Assembly (NCBI GenBank): GCA_024036415.1
Contig: JAMWET010001294.1
Coordinates: 124,001-188,000 of the forward strand
Direction of reading: 5' to 3'
Length of the DNA stretch: 64,000 bases
Source of the DNA: Prochilodus magdalenae
Taxonomy: Eukaryota > Chordata > Actinopteri > Characiformes > Prochilodontidae
Shown: piece after piece, positions 46,801 to 59,429 of the stretch
How positions within the stretch are numbered: the stretch's first letter is position 1
Layout of the letters: each line of letters starts with the position of its first letter
Notes under the pieces: generated by a model
What the model saw: only the letters and a program-made list of their open reading frames with translations
What the model was told of the DNA's origin: nothing
Database searches by the model: none
Translations under genes and position numbers: made by a program

Positions 46801-46929
46801 CTGTTATATGGTACTGGCCCTTTAAGAGAGAACAGCTAGAGGACAGGATAATAACATAACAGCATAAAAGAGCCACTTCAGCACAACACAGCATGACTGT
46901 CATCAGTCACCACATGCTCCATTTCTAAT

Positions 46930-46960
46930 AATCCCCGCCTCCTGCTCTGCTATAAAGGTC
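46930..46960 (+). promoter_or_regulatory. Promoter-like GC box and TATA box
   Basis: CCCCGCCTCC at 46933-46942 is followed by TATAAAGG at 46951-46958. No coding exon is evident downstream, so any product would be non-coding or distant. It may be chance. Confidence 0.25.
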
Positions 46961-46999
46961 AGCTGGAAAAAAAAACACTACAACAATAGGTTTATTGTG

Positions 47000-49900
47000 A
47001 AGTGTGTTGACTTTAATTTGCTTACCGTGTCAGCCAGTCTGTGAAAGACACCATTAGTTTACTACATCATCTAGTCAGCAAACACCTATATATGCGCTCG
47101 TTTCATAGAAAATATTGTTAACCCTCTTAAACCTTTCAATAAGCCAATGGATCAGGCATGTGCTGCTGGCTGTTGGATTTCCTACTACACAGATGTCAGT
47201 TAGTCAAGGTGAACAGGCTTATCCTGTCCCATCAATGCCTAATGCCTAAAACAATCCTATGTGCAATACAATGCTTGATTGAGCATCAACACCAAACACC
47301 ACAGATTTCACAAAGCAGGATTCCTTGATTTAGCAATATATAACTTTTCAGAATGTTGACAATATTTTTATTTAATCTAATGAGAAATTGTCTTTTAGTG
47401 TAAAAACAAGAAAAACAAAATGAAATCACTAACTTTTCTAAATGTAGAAATAATAGCAAACACACAGATACCACTGTTTTAGTACTAACTAGAAACAGAC
47501 AGAGAAATCATCTGCTCTGCAAAATATCTATAGCTCAACAATTCAACTCTCAACACATTTTAAAACTGACACTTCTGTCAGACTTCATGAACAGACATGC
47601 CTTTAGCCACACGGAAAGAAGAACAATGCAATAAAAACACCCCCAAAAAATAAACATGCTACTTCCTCATTAGTTAAGCTAATGAGCCAACCACTGGATG
47701 CTGATAAGGACATGCAGTCTTCTACACAATGTATTTCATTTAAATGGGCAATGTGTCAACATGTATGTTATTTGTCTGTGAGATATTATTTTATTGTTTC
47801 TGGACATAGCTAAGACCAACAAGCTAGTCTAGTACCTAGCCTAGTCAGTGATCAGTGGCCCTATCAATGCCTTTTAAGTCACATCTTTAACATAAAATAC
47901 AAAAAATATAATTCAGCGTACTTACTAGCTTATATATTTTCTCTGTCTTCTTATCATTAACAACTAAATAGTAATTCTGTATTCAAGCACTGGCACCTTG
48001 AATGATTAGCATCTGAATACGCCTGCACATCCCTAATATAATTTCACATAGCCTCTTTATATCAGTACCTTTTTCTATACAGCCAGTACTAATTCTGTTA
48101 AATCTCTAAGTTCTTCAAAAACATCTACAGCCCTTAAAATGACATATAAACACAGATCACATCATAAAGGATTGCCAGGAGCCATAACTGACTTTTTCAA
48201 ACAGTTGAGGTTTGGTATACACCTTTGTCTAATTCTACACATCCACCATAGAGAACATTTTGGGTCAGTGGGGAAAGTGTTCAGGATTATCTGACTGTAA
48301 CTATTTATGTTTGTCATTGTTTAAGTTTGGGGATGGTGGCCCACAAGGCCACAGATATGCTATTAGTTACTATGCGTGTATAGTGTCATGATTGCATGAA
48401 TGGAACAGGCTGCAAAAAGGGAAAAGGTATAAAAGGTTATTTTTCTTTCCATTCAGTGGAACAGCTGTACATTAAGCATGCCACTATAACTGCTGCATTG
48501 CACATGAGTGATCTGAGCTTCTTGCCTCAGGCAGATGATTCAGATCACTTACAGTCAAAACCTAATTTTTTTCCCAGCATCTTACCTCACTCAGAAACTA
48601 TGTTGTCACAATTTCACCCTTCTTACACTTCTTACACAATATCTAAACTTTAATCATTATTTTCAGTTTTAAAATTGTTTTAGAATGTTTAGAATTCTGT
48701 GTTTAACTCAGCCCAGTGGTTAGACTTGGTTTGTTGTTTTTGGGTTAATTGCATATTTATTCTGATTAGGAGTAATGTCTAGAATGTCCTGTAATTATAA
48801 TCTGCCCTGTGTGCATGAGCAGGTACTGTTTTTGTATACATTTGTATCTCTTCAAGTAGATTTTGAATTCATAAATATATTATTATTGTTACTTTACTAT
48901 AACCAATTTACTGTATTTAATGTAGTGTATACAGAACTGTACCCAAATCATAAATCACAAAAAGCCACTCCTAAGAATACTACAGGAATTGGTAGTCTAC
49001 CAGAACTACTCCCATCAGATAAACTGGACTTAAAGCTTTAATTAAGCTCTACTCTTATTTCACAGGTGCTTCTGTCATATACTGTACTTCTGTATATCCT
49101 TCCACTTTAAGGCGTCAGTTTGGATTATGTGAAGCAGAAAATGTAACCAGTATCTAAGACTGAACTTTGGAAACATTTTTGCAGATTTCTTTGTTAAACT
49201 AAAAGCCCGTCCCCTGGTCCCCTGAAAACAATGGAAACTGTGAAACTGTGATAAAGACAAATGGTGGTCAAACTAAATACTGAAATATAGAATATACATA
49301 TTTATATATATATGGCACAGAATATGCAAGACCTTCAGTTATAAAGCCAGAATTCGGGTAACAGCTGACACAGTACTGACATAGCTACCTGAGTCTAAAA
49401 ATTATTTTGTGAAGTAATTGACACATACTACCTCTGGCTCCATAACCAGTTTTTAAGTAAACACATTGTAACAGGTTTAAATGAGCAGGTAATAGTGTTC
49501 GTTTTATAGCTGTTTCTTTTATAAATACCTTATTCTGTCAGATTTTCAGATAATCTGCTAATGCTTTTGAGATAATAAAAAACATGTTGTAGTTTTATTC
49601 TTTGTAGATGCACTAATCTGGATGAGTGAAGCCAATGTGGCAGTATTTCAGGGACCCTATATCTGCAGTTGATGATTGTTTACAGATCAGCTTGAATATC
49701 AAATTTAGCATAAGCTTTTTCATAGCTACTGAAGCTGAAAGCATTCACTTCAAAGCTTTTTGCTTAAGGCTTCATACCTTTACTTTGGCCTCAAGCACAT
49801 TCATGAAATATGTTTCAAATGAGTGTAAAATGTCAGTTATGTTTGTCTTTTTGCAGCCACACTGAACCTGCAAAGCCACCACCATGACACTTCTGCTGAC

Positions 49901-50320
49901 ATGTCACTTGGAACCATGTCATAACACGTCCCGTGACCTCAGATGGTTTTTCTCATGGATCTGCAGTCCACCAAAATCTGTTTAAAACATTTTGGCAGAT
50001 TATGTAAACTAATTTTATTGGACTTTAAACAGCTTTCCCCTGACCTTTTGACAAACTGTGCTTGTCTTTTTGTTATGGTGATCATCTACTGCCAAGGAAA
50101 GACAGTCCTAAAAAAAAAATCCTGCAAAATACATTCAAATATTAGTAAGGAAACTGGATGGTTTTGTTAGGAACCAGCTTTGGAAATGAGATGTGGCAGT
50201 GTGACAAACACCTTTAAAAGTTTAAAGAACATTCACATTATGTATAAGTTACTGTATATTTATCAAAGTTTATTCATAGAACTACTTAACTTAACTTACA
50301 GTTAAGTTTAAGGTCATGAA
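47000..50320. other. Intergenic, no gene seen
   Basis: AT-rich with no convincing exon or RNA gene. Confidence 0.45.
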
Positions 50321-50329
50321 GAATATAAC

Positions 50330-50640
50330 CTGGTATAGAGTTTACACATTTCTCCTTATGAGTTCTTTACTAAAGAAATGGCTCCATGTAGAACTATGAA
50401 CACTCATGATTAAAGGATTCTTCACATCGTGGTAGAGTTCTTCAGACTGATTAAGAGTGTAATGTAGATGGTCATATGTAAAACTTTTTTGAAAAGGGTT
50501 CTATACAGCACCAAAAAGAGTTCTTTTACATAATAACAGTACCAGAAGCATTTTAATGCATTTTAATCTTTTATGGTTCAGAGTTCTGTATAGAACCATT
50601 ATCTCCATTGAAAAAACCCTCGAGAATCCATCATTTTAGG
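50330..50640. repeat. MITE-like palindromic repeat (GGTTCTATACAGCACCAAAAAG type)
   Basis: Contains GGGTTCTATACAGCACC and its inverted partner GGTTCAGAGTTCTGTATAG about 70 bp on, typical of a common fish MITE. The outer ends are not precise. Confidence 0.55.
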
Positions 50641-51569
50641 TTAGTCTTAAAACAAAAGCTTGTTACATTTTGTATTTTCTGTTTCAGTTTTCTGTTCATG
50701 ATCACTCTTTACTTGTTCTGAAACTTTACATCTGCACAAAACACACACACAATAATTTTATGCACATGTAATTTTTCTTCCTCAAGCTCTTTGAAAATAT
50801 GAAATAAGCGTGCATTCATTATTCATCATAGCAGTTCTACCATAGAGCATGATTATTAATTTTTCATACATCATCATAAAAGCCCTTCATAATGGAAGGT
50901 GATACAGATGACTGCAGCACTGGTACAGTATTCAGTATTCAGAGTGGGAGTTCATCAAGGCTCTAGATAAACGTCTAAACAGTGTTTCCAGTGACACCCC
51001 ATAGACTTGGCAAATAAAATGCACAACAATACACTTTGCAACACTGCAGCTCACTGAAATAGTGGTGATTCAAGATGTTAAATAGGACAGGCTGATAAAT
51101 AATAAAATAGAATTTGAGGATGAATACAAAACTGTTTTTTGTTTTTAAAGCATTTAATGAGACCAGATTTTCTTTTTTTCTTGGCACAATAACTAAAATG
51201 TCTCCATTTAAGCATCCCAGACATTGATGGATCAAAAGCTTTGGGAATTTCCTAATTATTAAATTTGATAAATGCTGTGAGGTTAAGGGGCCTTATGTCC
51301 AAGCTCCTCTAAGACTGCATCAGCAATACACAATCGATCTCACTCATTTTGGTATTGTACATTATTGAGGAGCTGACTGATTTAGAGCCCGTAGTCTTAT
51401 TAGTGTTGTCCTTTAGACTGGTTCTCCTAGTCATTTTAAAATTGTAAATCTGTTCAATTTCCAAGTCTCTCAACCTGTTCAAACCGTTTTTTAGACTGGT
51501 CAGTGTGGTTTAGGGTGCAGTATGACTTACTCTGAACTGTAAAAATGAAGAAATCTTTTATTTTTTAAT

Positions 51570-52120
51570 TCTAGCTCTAAATGCTGTGATCGGCCATTTT
51601 AAATCTGACACTACACTTGTTGTCTTCCAAAATTTGGATCCGGCCTGGCTGATTGGCTGCATCTGTGGTAAGTAGAAACTTGTGTAAATGTAATCTTTTG
51701 CTGAGCCAAAACATATGTAAAGAAATTAATTGCATCCGGCCCATTACATAGATAGGATATAAGGGCTTCGATAGTGACAGCTGTGGAAGGTGAAAAACCC
51801 AAAGTCCTGGGGGAGACCTGTTGCCAAGGAGACCCCTTGGGTTTAAGTGAACCAAAAGTGTGAAAAATCAAATGGCGAGATCAATGCCTTCTGCTCCGCT
51901 CCTATCCTGCGGCCATTAGATGCGGAGTGCATCTGAGCAGAAGGAACTTCTGCGAGATATCCAATAAGGGGTATCCCAAGAGAATGGAGCAACAGCAGTC
52001 CCTCAGAGTGCTGAGGACATCAGATGTGTCACAGACACATATTAGGAAGTACGCTAGAAAGTGTATCACATTTGGTGCTGTCATGCACAGGGCAGAAGGC
52101 AATAGAGGCATGCCATAATA
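51570..52120. other. Candidate conserved non-coding block with an X-box
   Basis: Composition differs from the AT-rich flanks, and no transposon similarity is obvious. GTTGCCAAGGAGAC at 51820-51833 fits the RFX X-box form RTYNCC-WW-RGNRAC. Short open frames are present on both strands with no recognisable product. Confidence 0.3.
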
Positions 52121-52544
52121 GTGGATTCATTTAATTTCTGTGGCATATATATTTGATACTTTTATATTAAAAAGTGCTTTAAAATGTTTTCTTAATACAT
52201 TAGCACACTTATATTATAAAAGCACTTTTAATAAGATGTATAATATGTATCATTCCAGCACTCTGTTCTATAAGGTCCTGCCTTCTGTTTTGCATTATAC
52301 TAACACTACTACTACTATTGAAAATAATACAATTACTTTATATAACAGTTATGGTAGGCAACTACTCCAAACATAGTTATTATACTGTATGTTCTGAAAG
52401 AGCTAAGAATATTTATCAAGTGTACGAGTTTATTGGTCTCACTCTTCTTCTCCCCTGGCAGTTTGTGTTTCTCTCCAAACATGTTAAGCTGTCGAATGAC
52501 ATTGTATTGATGCCCAATGTCCATTATTTCCATAAATAATCTAT

Positions 52545-53060
52545 AAGGTTGACTCGTCAGACCACAATACACCCTTCCAATACAAGTGCATTAGTCGATT
52601 TTACATGAGCTTTAGTCCAGAGGAGTCAGTGATGACTTCCACTGAGCAAGGTACAGGCATTTGTGGATACAACGACACACAGTGTTTACTAATAAAGCTT
52701 TTGAAAGTATTTCTGACCCCACATGGTGATACCCATCATTTCTTATATGCAGAGGTTTCTCAAATATCCCTGAATTTTTTGAGAATATTATCTACCCTAG
52801 AAGGTGAAATACCTATGCTTGCAGGTGATCATTGAGGAACGTTGTTGGAACTGCTAAATCTTTTGCTAATGCATTTACATTGCACAAAAACCTGAACTTT
52901 GCCTCATTCTTACACATAAAGTATTAAACCTTTTACTGGATGCTTCTATTGGGGTCAAATATGGTTGCATCATCTGTATAAGATTATTTACACAATGTTT
53001 CCTAGTCTTAAATAGCCCCTGTCCCAACTGTTCCAAATGCATTTCATCACTAATTGTCTT
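52545..53060 (-). mobile_element. Decayed DNA transposon
   Basis: GTTGACTCGTCAGACCACAA, AGTCCAGAGGAGTCAGTGAT, TGGATACAACGACACA, CCCCACATGGTGATACCC and GAACGTTGTTGGAACTGCT occur in the order of a very abundant fish DNA transposon whose transposase lies on the minus strand. All frames are broken. Confidence 0.65.
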
Positions 53061-53419
53061 AAATTACTCATTTCTGTAGGGTGGTTTCAATGTTAAGTGA
53101 AATTCATAATTATGAAGTCATAACTGCATCTATATAATATAATACCCTTGTTTTAATATACACCATATGCCTGGTGAATGAACACCTTTTCACCCTTTTA
53201 TTATCTGGACTGGTCTGATCTGCAGTGTAAAATCTTCTGTCATCAGCATTCTTGCTTTGCTGTGTGATGACCTCATTTTCTGATGCACGTTATTTCTGCT
53301 AGCAAGGAATACAAGGATTTTTGCATTCTGGAAAAGTGCTGAAATCTGCTGACCTATGCTCAGTCTGCACCTAATCTAAATACTCCCCACTATATTCTAG
53401 CTTATCTGTCCTGTAGAAT

Positions 53420-53650
53420 GCACTCTTCTTCCAAGAAAAACAATGTCCCAATTACTGCACTTCAGCTGAGATTTAATCGAAGAGATATTTGAGCCTCATA
53501 GATTCCACACGATAATCTTTAAAGCGGTATCTCAGGCATGTGGAGAAGGTTGCCTAGCAACAGCAGGTTTTCATAGGACCTCTGTGCAATTGGAGCTACG
53601 TGTCCTCTCTCTCCATTTTGCTTGTTAGCCCCCCAGTTCTACCTTTAAAC
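53420..53650. promoter_or_regulatory. Candidate enhancer with palindromic RFX X-box
   Basis: GTTGCCTAGCAAC at 53549-53561 is a near-perfect inverted pair of RFX half-sites with a 1-bp spacer, set in a non-repetitive stretch. Function is inferred. Confidence 0.35.
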
Positions 53651-53819
53651 TAAACATCCGTTACGTGAGTACTGGATATAGAATAATCTGAGATTTGTCA
53701 ATCTATGGAAAAAAGCACTTATAAAATTAGTGAGGAAAGGGAGAGACAAAAAGAGAAAACAAGAAAAAAGCCTATCCTTCTGAAAACATGGGCTGCTTAG
53801 AAGAAATGTTTAAACAGCA

Positions 53820-54000
53820 CTTTCTAAATGAATCAAAAGGAAATAAATGAACTCATCCACCAATAAAAGCTAATAGAAAAAAACATTTTAAAAATGTGCC
53901 ATAACTTTTCTACTGCCTGTATTTTATGTGTTCTCTGTAGAGGATGTGGTAAACAACAAAACATGGACAAGGGGTGCCAAAACTTTTGAATAAGAATGCA
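53820..54000. repeat. Tc1-derived terminal fragment
   Basis: Ends GGGGTGCCAAAACTTTTGAA, resembling the terminal sequence of a fish Tc1 family, as does the fragment near 24.28 kb. Confidence 0.35.
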
Positions 54001-54009
54001 CATTCAACT

Positions 54010-57000
54010 AAAAGATTCAAATCAAATCACACAGCATGGCTGCTAAACAGAAAGCTGTTGGAGTAGTGATAGTAATCAGGGAGAAATCCCCCACTTTACA
54101 ATGTGTGAATCCTCCTCTTTAAAAAAGTTGGTGCTTAAAGATGCTGGATTCCTGTTTGTAACTGGATTTTATTTGTTTTACAGCCTACAAAAACAACAGC
54201 ATTTGAGTTCTATACACTCAACCCCTTTATTCCCTTTTCAATCCCTTTATTCGCTCATGGTGATGTAAAAAAATCCATTTTATAGCACCTTTAAGGATCC
54301 AAAAGGTTTTTCTCTATGACATCACTTCAAATACCCTAATATGGCACCTTGATGAAATAGGTGTATTGTGTGCATAGTGAGTAAAAGTCTTGAGAGTGAG
54401 ATTTTCCTGTCTTAGGTCTAGGAACACCCAAACTGATTATTATTGAAAGTATGATGAAAAACAAATACAGAAGTGCTGTTAATTTTATTTTCCACAAGAT
54501 AGCTAATAAAGAAGGAAGCCACATACCTAGCACAATCAGGGGTCCATCAGTGAACTGATTTATTATAGTATTCACAGTGGTTCTATGCATTTGCACTAAG
54601 CATTTACTGAATGAAAGAGACAAACATTCATGATTTCTACCAAACTAATGAGGCTGCGGTGTACAATTCTGTGCTGCACAATATTACATAACATAACAAA
54701 CAACATATTAAATAATGGCTTTTGGTCAGTAAGCCCCTTTAAGAGGCAACCTCTAAAGCTCTAAAATCACCCATTCCAGTTGAAAAGTCTTAGTTACCAG
54801 TAATCATGACTTACAGGCTGTTGTTAGGAATAGAACCTGAAGTGAATGTCTGTTCTGTTCAAGATCATAGAGCACTAGCAGCAAGGTGCCCTGGAAAAGG
54901 AGTTTAAATGAACGTAAACCGAGAGACATTAATGCGGTGTGACCTTATGCCTTGTGCATCATCACCGTAAACGGAGGTTTAGCATGCTTAGCATTCATTT
55001 TCCATGCCAAATCTGTAATATAGAGAATGGAATTTCCTACGGTGATGTGAAAATGTGTTCCATGGTGCGTTGAGTAATGCGTATTACACATACACTGTGC
55101 ACGCAGTATGTGATTACACAATCATAATCCCTTGTGTGTGGATGCTCATGCGTGCACTCCCCTTTCTCCCTCTCTGCCCTTCCCCCAGCCATCCTGCTGC
55201 CTGTCTTCCTCTATTCTCATCATCCACCCTCCTTTCCGTTTCGTCCATTTACCTACGGCCCTGCCTGCCCACCCTCATAGTCTTAAAGAATTATTAAACC
55301 GGGGATGTAATCTGCTGTGTGGTCAGTGTCACTATCCCTAATATCCTCAAGACTTCTAAACGCACGCTGAAACGTTTGTTCATCATATTCCACCATATAC
55401 TGGAGGTTTAACATACTTACACGTCACTGGCAACAGAGTGTATTTCAATGTCCAGTGGATTTTCGCCATAATCTGATTCCATCAATGATGGGGATTACCA
55501 CTGACCCTGCCTGCACTGTCACAGATGTTGAAGCTTCTGACATGCATTAAGCCCCTGGGGGCATGTGGATCATTTTAGTGTCCAGAGTTTGCATTCCAAT
55601 CTCAGATCGGCTGCCAGCCTTCTAGTGTGATATTTTACTGCTGTGAATGGATTTAGAAATAGAGTTATTTGTTCAGACCCAACCTGCTGGTTTATTATTG
55701 GGTTTTATGACATTTAAGTTTAACCGTTAAGGTAATAGGTAACTGAGTAACTTACACTCTGAGGTGTCCTCTGCCTGTTATAGAGGTCAGCTGTCTCTCA
55801 TATCAGTGTCATCTCTAAATGACATGCAAAAAAGTGTCTTATAATTTTATAAGAATACTATGAGTGCTGTGAGCACTAGGAGTTCTACAAATAAGGGTTC
55901 CTAAATGGTTGTTAGCCTGGACATATTCTATACCCCTAAAAAAATGTTCCCTGTTCAGTTACCTGAAGACCTATGTCTGAAAAAGAGCATTGTGATTATG
56001 AAAAATGTCTTAACATAAGGTGAATTAATTGGATATAGTGTTTTTATTCTGATTTAAGTGTTCTTTTTTAAGAACTTCTTTCTTCAAACAGTTTATTCAA
56101 ATTCATACACTAACCTTCACAAAAATGGCTAAAAAACACTACACTGAATTTTTTATTTTAGTTGTTCTACACCTTTTTGGCACATTTATATTCAAGAGTG
56201 TATAAAAAGACTTCAACTTGTATGGATCCTGTACCTGTTATGTGGAGGTTCTTTCTTCTTTAAACAATATTCTTTATTAGTAAAGCTTTTTAGGTACCCA
56301 GAAGTGGTTGTTCTCTGGCGTCTAGCTATGCTCCAAAGAGTCTTTGATGACACGAAGTGTTCTTATCTGACAATGCATGGTTCTTGTCAGTTTAATTTTT
56401 AGGAGTGTTGGATATGGTAGACTGTCTGCACCTTCAGTAGTGAATGAGGAAGGGCAGTGGAGTTTTTGCAGTGACCGCCCTAGACAAGTCACTACAGCCT
56501 ATTGCGTCATCTGACCTTGTGAGCAAACTGAAGCAGACAGAGAAAGACAAGGGGAGAAAAGCAGAACGCTTAAAAACCACAAAAAATAAAAGGCATGCAG
56601 TCAATCTGGGCAAGTGAAGAAAGGAGTTGGAGAAGCACAAGCTGAAGTATATGGAGGGGTTGATCAAGTCAAGGACAGAGGGTGTGTCAGAGTACAAACA
56701 TCAGCTCCTCCCCCATATGCTTGCCCGGACTAAACTTTTCCACTCCTCTCATGCATGCTGAGCCTTGTTATGTCCTTGGCCCTGTTCCGAACACTGACTT
56801 TTGTGAACATTTTATACAGCAGGAATGGAGTGTGTGGGAAGCATGCTTTTATGCTTGTAGAAAATGTAATAATTTAAATAAATGATTTAATTAATTAAGT
56901 TATTCATCTTTGCAAAAGTGGATCCTTGATAATCCTTTTTTAAAATCGCTTAAGTATTTAACCTCATAGTGAGTTCCAAGCTTCAGATTCGATTGCAGAC

Positions 57001-58800
57001 CCTTTAGTTACTGAACAATAAGACTAAGTATGTAATAAGCCTGGGGTTAACTAAATCACAACCAGAACCCAGCTATTATGATGATATAGTAAATAACTCT
57101 GAATTTGATAATTGTACACCATTCCCACTGTAATGTCCCACATTTAGACTGGAAGATAAAAACTTAATAAGAGAGATCAGATATGTAAGAGGATATATGT
57201 AAAAAACAGTATCAAGACATCTTAAGAAAACATCTTAGGGTCTGTCTGCTACTTAGAAGTGCAAATAAAAAAACTAGCAATGATTAATGCTGTAGTCCCT
57301 AACACTTTCACATTCCTGCTTAAACATGTATATTACATGGGTTTGCTGGAACATACTACATTATTACTTCAACTAATTATCTATTTATAGGACAGGTTAC
57401 TATGTCCATTATCAGCTTTATAACTAAAACCTTTTTGGTCATTTCATAGAATCAAATTGTAATTAAGTGTAACTAACTGTCTCAGAATTGCCTAGTTTTG
57501 TATTTGGATTTAAACAAATACATCAAAGCTAAACATATCTATTGTTAAATCTATTGATTTGCACTGAAGATTAATGCTGACAAATATTATGATATATGCT
57601 TGTGCAAGGCAGGTTCTGAGAACATTTGGGAATTTGACGTCTGATTAAACCAAGGTCAGAAGGCATGACACAACTGGGTGGGTCCAAAGTGTACTCTATG
57701 TGGTGTAAAGTTCACACATCTTAACTAGCTTAACTTGCCTAAAATGTGATTAGGTAGCAATTTGCTGTGGAGGGAGAAAAATACTTCTCATCTTTACAAT
57801 ATATGGAGAATAACTGATGCTTACGCTTCTCAATATCTACAAGAGCATGGTGATGAATTGTGCTCCTGAAACTGATGCCAACAAACCTCCCTTACTGTAT
57901 TATAGTATAAACTAGTTTGTGCCATAATGCTTATTTGCTAAACTCTTTAAATGTTCATATTTATAAATGTATTCTGTATTTTATGTACATAATTGTTACT
58001 TTATTATACTGTATGTTTAATCAGATCTGCATATGTATAGACAAGTACAGATATTCACACTTAGCTTTAGCTCCTCTCACATTGAATACTTTTATTCTAT
58101 TTGTTATATTTTTAATGCCTATTTTATACCTCTTCACCCTACACTGAATAAGGTAATATTAAATAACGATTAGTAATATTACAAATGTTTTCAAACTTCT
58201 TAACAGTGGTGGTAAAGTTCATTTTGTGTAATGTTCAGGACCATATACCTAATAAAAATTAAAATAATTAAAATTACTCAGAAGCCTGAAATGGGTGCAT
58301 TATTATATTTTATTTTGGGTTACATTTTCAGAATAATTATCAGAAAAACAATAAACAACAGAAAACCAAGAATCAGCTTGATCACAGGGTTTTTTATTAA
58401 TTGCACAATCTTTTCATAGTGATGAGTATTGGGAATATGATCAAATATCACTCTCAACTGCATTAAAGTGTAAAAGTTTTAACAAGTACTACTCAGTCCA
58501 TATATAGAAACTGTGCTGCCAAAACCATTTGTTTTTTTATTTGTGATGTCACAAGAACCAACTAATTTACATATATCACCTATTCAGTCTACAGCAGTTT
58601 AGCTCTACCATTCATAAGGAGTGTCCTGCTTCTGAGTGCTTTTCTGATTGATGAAACACAGGGTAGCCAGTTAGAACAGAGCTCATTTGGCCATCTTTAA
58701 ATACATAGTAACTATAACAGCCTGTTCAGTTGTAATAGATAATGTACATGTATAATGAATTTGGCCATGTTTGACACGTGCAAAATGTGTAAGAGCAGTA
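54010..58800. other. Intergenic, no gene seen
   Basis: AT-rich with scattered MITE-like GGTTCTT motifs (about 55.9-56.4 kb) and a C/T-rich stretch at 55.15-55.27 kb. No gene supported. Confidence 0.4.
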
Positions 58801-59429
58801 ACTGTATGTCAGAATGTGAATACCAGAACTGAGGCGCAAACAGCAGTTAGGATATACAGTAGAGTGAAATGCAGCCTAATGTAAGAGTACATATAGAATA
58901 GTGCAGTATGTTGAGGTAGCCAGGTGTGAAGTATGTGGTTGTAAACAGTAGAAGAGTATATAACATGTACAGAGCAGGTAGGAGAATAGCAGCCTAATGT
59001 TCAGGTGAAGAGTTAAAACAACTTACAGTGCAGATGTACAGTTAGTAGATAAATAAAAAAATCATTATTGTCTGATAAGAATCACAAAGAAATCCCTGTT
59101 GTACTACAGATTTCTTTCCATAAACACATTATTGTGTTGAAGGACAAACAAATTGTGACCAAGGCGATGTTTAGTAAATAGATTTGTAGTCAGACACAGC
59201 AGCTACAAGAGCAAAGCGGACATAACCAAAGGGCAAAGACAAAGTCAGTAAATAGGTGGGAGTCAAAACCAAGCAAATAATCAGACCACGGAAAGGTACC
59301 AAAGGGATAAACATAAAGAGTAAGACAGATAACCAGTGCACAGAGTGGCAATACTTTGCAATGAGCCAGTGTGAGAGAGTAGTACAGTAGTACAGATTAG
59401 ATGAGGAACAGGTGTGTGTGATTTTTCAG

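Noticed and set aside
51927..52118. Plus-strand 63-codon frame as a small protein gene
   Set aside because: No recognisable domain, no splice or promoter support. A non-coding conserved element is at least as likely.
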